In this document: positions 1-5,010 of the stretch, piece by piece
Position numbering within the stretch: the stretch's first letter is position 1
How the letters are laid out: every line of letters starts with the position of its first letter
Assembly (NCBI GenBank): GCA_023433445.1
Contig: JAEZCS010000197.1
Location: forward strand, 1-5,010
DNA length: 5,010 nt
Origin: Pseudomonadota bacterium
GTDB lineage: Bacteria > Pseudomonadota > Alphaproteobacteria > Sphingomonadales > Sphingomonadaceae
Reading direction: 5' to 3'
Notes under the pieces: model-generated
Databases searched by the model: none
Told to the model about the DNA's origin: nothing
What the model saw: only the letters and a program-made list of their open reading frames with translations
Position numbers and translations under genes: made by a program

Positions 1-2
1 CC

Positions 3-710
3 ACGGCGTCAATCAATATCACCCAGCGGCTGGTCAAGGTCGATTCGCGCAAGAAGCGCGAGGCCTTGCGCGCGATGCTGGAAGGCGAGCAGGTGCAAAG
101 CGCCGTCATCTTCTGCAATCGCAAGACGACGGTGCGCGAACTCAACAAGAGCCTGCAGCGCCACGGCTTCAAGTCGGGCGAAATCCATGGCGATATCGAC
201 CAGTCGGCCCGCATCGCCGAGCTGGAACGGTTCCGTGCAGGCACGGTGAACATATTGGTGGCTTCCGACGTCGCTGCCCGCGGGCTTGATATCAAGGGCG
301 TGAGCCACGTCTTCAATTTCGATGCGCCCTGGCACCCGGACGATTACGTCCATCGTATCGGTCGGACCGGCCGCGCGGGTGCGAAGGGGGCCGCCTTCAC
401 CTTTGTGACGGCCGACGACGCGGAAGCGATCGACAATATCCAGAAGCTTATCGGGCAGAAGATCGAGATGATCGACGCGCCCGCTGGTGCTGCAAAAGCG
501 GAAAAAGCGCAAGAACCTCGCCGCGAGACCGAGCGGAAGGCGGAGCGCAGCCCCAGCAAGCGCCGTGACGATCGCCGTGAAGAGCCGCGTGCCCCCCGGA
601 GCCCTGGCAACGAGGCGCGCCCGCGCCGGGCGGACGCCATGAACGATGGCCCAGACGAGGGTTGGAACGGTCCGGTGCCGGAATTCCTGTCGGTAGGCTT
701 CAACGCCTAA
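3..710 (+). CDS. DEAD-box ATP-dependent RNA helicase, C-terminal part (5' end outside window)
   Basis: The frame is open from base 3, so only the last 235 residues are visible. They cover the interdomain linker and the whole second RecA-like domain. Visible superfamily-2 motifs are motif IV (VIFCNRK, bases 105-125), motif V (ASDVAARGLDI, 261-293) and motif VI (HRIGRTGRAG, 351-380). These bind RNA and ATP, and the arginines of motif VI act across the domain interface in hydrolysis. The Q motif, Walker A and DEAD box would lie upstream and cannot be checked. The family unwinds short RNA duplexes in the cytoplasm, in ribosome assembly, mRNA decay or cold adaptation. After the helicase core, about 77 residues (from about base 477) form a charged tail rich in Arg, Lys, Glu and Pro, probably disordered, ending in a less charged segment (GPVPEFLSVGFNA). 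The type resembles RhlE-like helicases, but the fragment does not settle the subfamily, so no symbol is given. The TTG at base 66 lies inside the domain and is not a real start. Confidence 0.95.
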   Translation, partial: TASINITQRLVKVDSRKKREALRAMLEGEQVQSAVIFCNRKTTVRELNKSLQRHGFKSGEIHGDIDQSARIAELERFRAGTVNILVASDVAARGLDIKGVSHVFNFDAPWHPDDYVHRIGRTGRAGAKGAAFTFVTADDAEAIDNIQKLIGQKIEMIDAPAGAAKAEKAQEPRRETERKAERSPSKRRDDRREEPRAPRSPGNEARPRRADAMNDGPDEGWNGPVPEFLSVGFNA

Positions 711-716
711 AGGAAC

Positions 717-1412
717 CTATAACAGCCCCATTGCGCGCAAGCTGCTGTGGCCCTGCGACCCGATAATGATGTGATCGTGGACCGCGATGTTGAGGCGCTT
801 TCCCGCCTCGGCGATCTGGCGCGTTATTTCGATGTCCTGGCGGCTTGGCTCGGGCGAGCCGCTGGGATGATTATGGACCAGGATCAGCGCCGATGAGCCG
901 AGATCGATCGCGCGCCGTATGACTTCACGCGTGTAGATGGCAGCCTGGTCGATCGATCCGTCGCCCATATGTTCGTCCCGGATCAACATGTTGCGGCTGT
1001 TGAGGTGAAGCACACGGACACGCTCCACCGGTAGATAGGCCATGTCGGCGCGCAGATAATCGAGCAGAGCCTGCCAGCTTGCCAGAACAGGCCGCTGCGC
1101 AACTTCGCTGCGAAGCATGCGCAGCAGGGTAGCATGCACGATCTTGACGGCTGCAATGCTGGTGTCGCCCATGCCGGGCACGCGCGCGATCGCTTGCCAA
1201 TCGGCCGTCATAAGCCCGCCGATGCCGCCAAATTCCCGCAGCAGCGCCTTTGCCAGCGGCTTGGTATCGCGCCGAGGTATGGCAAGGGCCAGCAGATATT
1301 CTATTAGTTCATGGTCGTGCAGCGCATCGCCGCCGCTTTCCGCCAACTTTTGCCGCAGCCGGGCGCGGTGACCCACGCCATCATGGCTGACCGCAACATC
1401 CCTTTCCGCCAA
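717..1412 (-). CDS. radC: RadC family protein (JAB/MPN domain, UPF0758)
   Basis: This 231-residue protein has full family length. The N-terminus carries the GHRARLRQKL segment (residues 14-23) typical of RadC. A helix-hairpin-helix-like stretch follows (about residues 75-92, around ARVPGMGDTSIAAVKIV). The C-terminal JAB domain has the metal-binding signature HNHPSG (180-185) with S190 and D193, so H180, H182 and D193 are the likely zinc ligands. The protein ends SLRAMGLL, as RadC proteins usually do. Despite the name, the family's biochemical role is unsettled: the original E. coli radC102 repair phenotype was reassigned to recG. The JAB fold suggests a metalloprotease or nuclease-like activity, and the helix-hairpin-helix suggests DNA binding. 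The start is TTG (1410-1412). There is no in-frame ATG nearby, an in-frame stop sits upstream at 1431-1433, and a purine-rich AGGGGA lies 10 bases before the TTG. A later GTG (1374-1376) is possible but would leave little sequence before the conserved GHR segment. It converges with the helicase gene and diverges from ydbH. Confidence 0.95.
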   Translation of the reverse strand: MAERDVAVSHDGVGHRARLRQKLAESGGDALHDHELIEYLLALAIPRRDTKPLAKALLREFGGIGGLMTADWQAIARVPGMGDTSIAAVKIVHATLLRMLRSEVAQRPVLASWQALLDYLRADMAYLPVERVRVLHLNSRNMLIRDEHMGDGSIDQAAIYTREVIRRAIDLGSSALILVHNHPSGSPEPSRQDIEITRQIAEAGKRLNIAVHDHIIIGSQGHSSLRAMGLL

Positions 1413-1422
1413 TGCCTTATAA

Positions 1423-1438
1423 TCCCCTGTTCAGGGAA
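1423..1438 (-). promoter_or_regulatory. Inverted repeat covering the radC ribosome binding site
   Basis: Read on the minus strand, this is TTCCCT-GAAC-AGGGGA. It can fold into a six-pair stem with one U-G wobble and a four-base loop. The right arm AGGGGA is also the best Shine-Dalgarno candidate for radC, ending 10 bases before its TTG. The core CCCTG-TT-CAGGG (1425-1436) is a perfect palindrome apart from its two central bases, so it could instead be a small operator in DNA. The stem is short and either role is inferred. Confidence 0.35.
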
Positions 1439-1451
1439 ATGGACCTATGCG

Positions 1452-1479
1452 TTGCGTAAATGTGGGGCAAGGATATTTA
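1452..1479 (+). promoter_or_regulatory. Weak candidate sigma-70 promoter for the ydbH operon
   Basis: TTGCGT (1452-1457) could be a -35 element. It is followed after 16 bases by the AT-rich TATTTA (1474-1479) as a -10 element, giving a leader of about 45 bases before the TTG at 1531. The -35 is reasonable, but the -10 matches the consensus at only about half its positions; GATATT (1472-1477) matches better but with a spacer of only 14. This is a position guess, not a firm call. Confidence 0.25.
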
Positions 1480-1512
1480 AGGCGGCTGGTACGTTATGCA
1501 GGCGTTACGGAT

Positions 1513-1521
1513 AAGGGGTGA
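1513..1521 (+). promoter_or_regulatory. Ribosome binding site supporting the TTG start of ydbH
   Basis: AAGGGGTGA is close to the anti-Shine-Dalgarno complement AAGGAGGTGA and ends 9 bases before the TTG at 1531. Its last three bases (TGA, 1519-1521) are an in-frame stop, so the gene cannot start further upstream. The next in-frame ATG (1684) lies beyond the membrane anchor. Together these decide for TTG. Confidence 0.7.
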
Positions 1522-1530
1522 GAGCCGGGC

Positions 1531-4500
1531 TTGGCCATAAGCATTGAAGATGAGGACGGCGAAGAGGAATCTCGCCGCGGCTGGTTGCGCTGGCTGGGTG
1601 TCGGGACGGGATCCTTGGCGCTGATCCTTGTGGCTTTGTGGACCCAGCGAGCGCCCATCGCCGAGAACTTCATAGGGCGGGAGATGAACCGCAGGGATGT
1701 CCAGGCGCGTTATGACCTGAAGGATATCGGCCTTCGGACGCAGCGCATCGAGAACATCGTCCTGGGCGACCCCGCAAATCCGGACCTGACAGCCAGCTGG
1801 GTGGAGGTGGACCTCGCCTTTACCGGCCTGTCCCCCCATGTGGCGGCAGTCAGGGCGGGCGGCGTCCGGTTGCGCGGTTCGTATCGCGATGGCGTGCTCC
1901 GGCTGGGTGAACTCGACAAGTTTCGCGACCCTGCCTCCAAGGCGCCATTCAGCTTGCCCGACATAGCGTTGGTTTTGAGAGACGCGCGGGTCCGACTTGA
2001 TACCGATGCGGGAACGGTCGGGATGCAGATCGAGGGCAGGGGGAAATTGAAGTCTGGCTTCGACGGCCGCCTGGCTGCCGCGATGCCGCGGGCGGCAATC
2101 GCCGGATGCAGTGCGACGAACATGACTGCGCTGCTCGACGTATCGATCAGGAATGAGCGGCCTCACCTGGCTGGACCAGTGCAGGCTGTGGCTTTTGGTT
2201 GCCGGGGAAGCGGGACGGCGGCGGCTGTGCCGAGAGCAAACGTAGATCTGTGGCTGGGCAAGGCGCTTGATCGCTGGAACGGTCATGTGACGTTGAGAGC
2301 AGAGGCGCTGAAATCCTCCGGTACGGTGCTCGCGAAGCCAAGTGGGCGCATCGACTTTGCCGGCAACGCAACGGGAACCTCGGGTCGAGCGCGGATCGGT
2401 GTCGCAGCGCTGGGATTGGCAGGCGCCAAGGCCGGCGAGTCGGAGATCGTCGGGGCGTGGCGCATCGCTGGCGGTAAGTCACAGGCCAGCGGCAGGTTGT
2501 CCGCCCATCAACTGAGCTTGGCCGGTCGTGATCCACTGGCCGGGTTGAAGCGATCTGCCGCCGGCACGCCGCTCGCGCCCTTGGCCGCGCGGTTGGCCGA
2601 TGCAGTGCGCCGTGCGGGCGAAGATAATGTGCTGCGGACCAACTTTGCCTTCGCTCAGAGCGGCAAAGGCGGCAGCGTCGTGCTGACCGGTGCCGGATTT
2701 AATGCGCGGAGTGGCGCTCGGGTCGCGGTTCCGGGCGACGGCGAGATAATGATAAGCTGGCCCGGCAAAGGGGGCGCCGCCCTTGATTGGGCGTTGGACG
2801 GCGCAATCACAACTGATGGAGGCGGGCTGCCCAAGGCAGCGCTGAGGCTGGCGCGGCGACAGGGCGGTGGACTGGGGGGGCAGCTCTTTATCGATCCCTA
2901 CGCTGCGGGTGATGCGAAGTTGGCGCTGGAACCGGTTCGTTTTACAGCAGGGCCGCGAGGTAACACCTTCTTTTCTACGGCGGTAAAGCTGGATGGGCCG
3001 CTTCCCGGGGGCAGGTTGCGCGGACTTGCGATGCCGGTGACTGGAGAATTGAGCGCGAACGGGGCCATAGCGATCAACCGCCGTTGCGTGCCGTTGGCGC
3101 TGGAGGAGGCGCGCTATGGAAGCTTCGCCATCGGGCGGACCCGGCAAACGCTCTGCCCTATCGGCGATAGCGCCTTGCTGGCGACCGGGCCGGGCGGGGT
3201 GAATGCGGGTGCGGAAATTCGCAATCTCGATCTGCGTGGCCGCAGTGGCCAGAGCCCAATGCGTCTGTCGGCGGAGTCGGCGAGGATTGCATCAGGGCAG
3301 GAAGGCTTTGCGCTTTCCCGTGCTGAGTTTGCCATCGGCTCGCAGTCATCTCCGGTGCGGCTGGTGACGGGAACGCTGACCGGTCAGGCCACGGATCAAG
3401 GGCTTTGGGGAAGGTTCGCGGAAGCGAATGCGCAGATCGGATCTGTGCCGTTGATCGTGGAAGATGGCGCGGGCGAATGGAGCTTCGCGCAAGATACGTT
3501 GAAACTCGCCGCGTTGATCATGGTGCGAGACGCCCAGACGCCGGGGCGGTTTGAACCGCTTAAGGTGCCGGACTTCGCTCTTGCCTTGCGGGATGGCAGG
3601 ATTGCGGCGACCGGAACGCTAAGGGTCCCGCGCAATGATGCGTTGGTGGCACAGGCCGACATAGCGCATGACTTGGGTTCAGGGCGGGGCAGCGCCGACC
3701 TGAGCGTGCCGGGGCTGATATTTGGTCCCGCTTTGCAGCCTGAAGAGGTCACTCGTCTGGCACTGGGTGTCGTCGCCAATGTCGATGCGACGGTGACGGG
3801 CGAAGGGCATATTCGGTGGAACGGCAGTGCGGTGACCAGCGACGGGCTGTTCCGCACGAACAATGCGAAGCTGGCGGCGGCATTTGGACCGGTCGAAGGC
3901 TTGTCCGGGGAGTTACGCTTCACCGATCTGCTTGGGCTGGTGAGTGCGCCGGGACAGGTGGTGCGGATCAGGACGGTCAATCCCGGTATCGAGGTGCGTG
4001 ACGGCACTGTCCGCTACAGATTGGAACCGGGGCAGAAGGTGCGCGTCGAGGGTGGGGGCTGGCCCTTTGCGGGAGGGCAACTTGTTCTACTGCCCACCAC
4101 CATGGATTTTAGCGCGGAGGTCGACCGGTATATGACGTTCCGCGTAATCGGCATCGATGCGGGCGCCTTCATCCAGGCGCTGGAGCTGGAAAATATCTCT
4201 GCCACCGGCACATTCGACGGACTCATGCCGTTGATATTCAATGCGCAGGGAGGTCGTGTCGCCGGTGGCGTGCTGGCCGCGCGGCAGCAGGGCATGCCCC
4301 CACTCATCATGCCCGAAGGCGTGTTGCCGACGGTCCCGTGCGATCCCAACCGGCAATCGGGGACTCTGTCCTATGTTGGGCCAGTATCGAACGAGCAGTT
4401 GGGCGTCATGGGCAAGCTGGCCTTCGATGCGCTCAAGAACCTGCAATATAAATGCCTCACCATCCTGATGGATGGTGCACTGGACGGTGAGATGGTGACG

Positions 4501-4764
4501 AATGTGGTCTTCAATGGTGTCAACCGCGGGAAGCTTGGAGACGTGCCGGACGGCATGGCGCGTAGCCTGACCGGCTTGCCCTTCATCTTCAATGTGCGGA
4601 TCGCAGCGCCCTTCCGAGGCCTGCTGGGAACCGCCAGATCCTTCATTGATCCCACCACGCTCATTCAAAATAGCATAGGCGATCAGATGCAGGAGAAGAT
4701 TCGTGAAGGCATTGCAGTTAAGCCTGTGGAAAGCGACACTGTGAGAAACAGGGAGCAGCGATGA
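1531..4764 (+). CDS. ydbH: YdbH family AsmA-like intermembrane lipid transport protein
   Basis: This 1077-residue protein has one membrane anchor (about residues 21-38) after a short cytoplasmic N-terminus that is strongly acidic (residues 6-13) and then basic (RRGWLR, 15-20). The rest, about 1040 residues, should be periplasmic and consists mainly of alternating, Gly-rich beta-strand sequence, as expected for the long lipid groove of AsmA-like/repeating beta-groove proteins. The C-terminal third looks most family-specific, with GGGWPFAGGQ (841-850), TGTFDGLMPLIF (892-903) and GGVLAARQQG (912-921). The gene order with YnbE and YdbL supports the assignment strongly. E. coli YdbH acts with TamB and YhdP in carrying phospholipid to the outer membrane; the older Pfam label 'dicarboxylate transport' is misleading. 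It is about 200 residues longer than E. coli YdbH (about 880, recalled). A helical-looking insert (about 334-364, DPLAGLK to RRAGED) interrupts the strands. Six cysteines fall in three local pairs (193/224, 519/542, 937/975). It starts at TTG and its stop overlaps the next gene by ATGA. The frame is intact throughout. Confidence 0.88.
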   Translation: MAISIEDEDGEEESRRGWLRWLGVGTGSLALILVALWTQRAPIAENFIGREMNRRDVQARYDLKDIGLRTQRIENIVLGDPANPDLTASWVEVDLAFTGLSPHVAAVRAGGVRLRGSYRDGVLRLGELDKFRDPASKAPFSLPDIALVLRDARVRLDTDAGTVGMQIEGRGKLKSGFDGRLAAAMPRAAIAGCSATNMTALLDVSIRNERPHLAGPVQAVAFGCRGSGTAAAVPRANVDLWLGKALDRWNGHVTLRAEALKSSGTVLAKPSGRIDFAGNATGTSGRARIGVAALGLAGAKAGESEIVGAWRIAGGKSQASGRLSAHQLSLAGRDPLAGLKRSAAGTPLAPLAARLADAVRRAGEDNVLRTNFAFAQSGKGGSVVLTGAGFNARSGARVAVPGDGEIMISWPGKGGAALDWALDGAITTDGGGLPKAALRLARRQGGGLGGQLFIDPYAAGDAKLALEPVRFTAGPRGNTFFSTAVKLDGPLPGGRLRGLAMPVTGELSANGAIAINRRCVPLALEEARYGSFAIGRTRQTLCPIGDSALLATGPGGVNAGAEIRNLDLRGRSGQSPMRLSAESARIASGQEGFALSRAEFAIGSQSSPVRLVTGTLTGQATDQGLWGRFAEANAQIGSVPLIVEDGAGEWSFAQDTLKLAALIMVRDAQTPGRFEPLKVPDFALALRDGRIAATGTLRVPRNDALVAQADIAHDLGSGRGSADLSVPGLIFGPALQPEEVTRLALGVVANVDATVTGEGHIRWNGSAVTSDGLFRTNNAKLAAAFGPVEGLSGELRFTDLLGLVSAPGQVVRIRTVNPGIEVRDGTVRYRLEPGQKVRVEGGGWPFAGGQLVLLPTTMDFSAEVDRYMTFRVIGIDAGAFIQALELENISATGTFDGLMPLIFNAQGGRVAGGVLAARQQGMPPLIMPEGVLPTVPCDPNRQSGTLSYVGPVSNEQLGVMGKLAFDALKNLQYKCLTILMDGALDGEMVTNVVFNGVNRGKLGDVPDGMARSLTGLPFIFNVRIAAPFRGLLGTARSFIDPTTLIQNSIGDQMQEKIREGIAVKPVESDTVRNREQR
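4751..4755 (+). promoter_or_regulatory. Ribosome binding site of ynbE inside the end of ydbH
   Basis: GGGAG, within CAGGGAG, ends 5 bases before the ATG at 4761, inside the last codons of ydbH. It gives ynbE its own initiation signal in addition to coupling through the 4-base overlap. Confidence 0.6.
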
Positions 4765-4949
4765 AAAGACAAGCGATATGTGCGGCGGGTTTTGCCGGTT
4801 TGGCCCTGACGGGCTGCATTCAGGTGAAGGCGCCTGACAAGCCGATTGAAATCAACCTGAACGTAAAGGTGCAGCAGGAGGTGGTCGTTCGCCTTCAGCG
4901 CGATGCACAGGATCTTATCCAGAATAACCCGGAGTTGTTCCCGCAATGA
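4761..4949 (+). CDS. ynbE: YnbE family outer-membrane lipoprotein
   Basis: This 62-residue protein is a full-length match to the small YnbE family (E. coli YnbE is about 61 residues). A lipoprotein signal peptide has a KR-containing start, a hydrophobic core and the lipobox LTGC (16-19). Cleavage before C19 would leave a mature lipoprotein of 44 residues. The +2 residue is Ile rather than Asp, consistent with outer-membrane sorting by the enterobacterial rule. The core KPIEINLNVKVQQEVVV (27-43) alternates polar and nonpolar residues as a beta strand and closely resembles the PITINMNVKIEHE stretch I recall from E. coli YnbE. It ends in a short amphipathic helix and NPELF (55-59). In E. coli, YnbE forms multimers at the outer membrane that contact the YdbH C-terminus and complete the periplasm-spanning bridge. 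It overlaps ydbH (ATGA, 4761-4764) and the next gene (ATGA, 4946-4949), so the three products are probably co-translated. Confidence 0.92.
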   Translation: MKRQAICAAGFAGLALTGCIQVKAPDKPIEINLNVKVQQEVVVRLQRDAQDLIQNNPELFPQ

Positions 4950-5010
4950 CACGCAAGCTTTTGATGATTGCCGCCGGTGCCGCCGTTGTGCTGGCCACCG
5001 GCTTTGTCGC
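4946..5010 (+). CDS. ydbL: Start of a secreted YdbL-like (DUF1318) protein, cut by window edge
   Basis: Only 21 full codons are visible: ATG at 4946, a basic start (TRK) and then a hydrophobic stretch rich in Leu, Ala, Val and Gly, which is a Sec signal peptide. The mature protein lies outside the window, so the YdbL call rests on position: in E. coli and many proteobacteria ydbL directly follows ynbE. YdbL is a small periplasmic protein reported to affect YnbE assembly in the YdbH-YnbE bridge. The ATG overlaps the ynbE stop by four bases. A GGAG (4931-4934) lies 11 bases upstream, a long spacing, so this start probably depends on translational coupling. No other start is needed, since this one directly precedes the signal peptide. 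Confidence 0.75.
   Translation, partial: MTRKLLMIAAGAAVVLATGFV

Larger units (their letters stand above)
1413..1530. promoter_or_regulatory. Divergent intergenic region between radC and the ydbH operon
   Basis: This 118-base gap must hold the promoters for both the leftward radC gene and the rightward ydbH-ynbE-ydbL operon. It is visibly more AT-rich than the flanking genes, especially at 1456-1480. It contains a short inverted repeat next to the radC start, a weak rightward promoter candidate, and two CGTTA-containing repeats 11 bases apart (1492-1498 and 1503-1509). That the promoters lie here is inferred from the divergent arrangement; no strong consensus is present. Confidence 0.6.

Noticed and set aside
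9..512. Minus-strand open frame of 167 residues opposite the helicase
   Set aside because: It lies fully antisense to clear helicase motifs IV, V and VI. Its sequence has no recognisable domain and reflects the third-base GC bias of the real gene.
731..740. Perfect 10-base palindrome TTGCGCGCAA near the end of radC
   Set aside because: It lies in radC codons, is made of common GC-rich words, and has no T-run, so it is probably chance and not a terminator.
1429..1443. Possible alphaproteobacterial LexA box (GTTC-N7-GTTC) upstream of radC
   Set aside because: Only the first GTTC half is present; the second half reads TGGA at the required spacing, so it is not a match.
1477..2286. Minus-strand open frame of 269 residues crossing the ydbH start
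   Set aside because: Rich in Arg, Pro, His and Gln, with no domain; it overlaps the ydbH anchor region and its ribosome binding site. It is a shadow of the GC-rich coding strand.
2479..3147. Minus-strand open frame of 222 residues inside ydbH
   Set aside because: Antisense to an uninterrupted ydbH frame, with shadow-type composition and no recognisable motif or convincing start.
3396..4007. Minus-strand open frame of 203 residues inside ydbH
   Set aside because: Rich in Ser, Pro, Ala and Thr and fully antisense to ydbH; no domain or signal seen.
4087..4668. Minus-strand open frame of 193 residues opposite the ydbH C-terminus
   Set aside because: It is antisense to the most family-typical part of YdbH; His-, Gln- and Arg-rich shadow sequence.

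Overview
This is a GC-rich chromosomal window with tightly packed genes. Its codon use and protein sequences suggest an alphaproteobacterium, most likely a sphingomonad (Sphingomonadaceae). That placement rests on recalled family resemblance, not on a search. I see no mobile element, CRISPR array, tRNA or rRNA, so this looks like core genome rather than an accessory island.

Layout. Bases 3-710 (+) hold the C-terminal part of a DEAD-box RNA helicase whose start lies off the left edge. It ends 6 bases before the stop of a convergent radC gene (717-1412, -), which encodes a JAB/MPN-domain RadC protein. A 118-base divergent intergenic region (1413-1530) separates radC from a three-gene operon on the + strand: a 1077-residue AsmA-like YdbH-family protein (1531-4764), a 62-residue YnbE-family lipoprotein (4761-4949), and the first 21 codons of a secreted protein in the position of YdbL/DUF1318 (4946 to the right edge). 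Both junctions in this operon are 4-base ATGA overlaps. Both divergent genes appear to start at TTG.

How the genes work together. In Escherichia coli, YdbH is one of three partly redundant AsmA-like proteins (TamB, YhdP, YdbH) needed for outer-membrane lipid homeostasis. It is anchored in the inner membrane, crosses the periplasm, and works with the outer-membrane lipoprotein YnbE and the periplasmic protein YdbL. The same gene order here, with overlapping genes, suggests an alphaproteobacterial version of this inner-to-outer-membrane lipid bridge. It differs from the E. coli form as I recall it in three ways: the YdbH protein is about 200 residues longer, it has exactly six cysteines in three local pairs, and it has a strongly acidic cytoplasmic N-terminus. 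The helicase and radC are probably neighbours only, with no evident functional link to the bridge.
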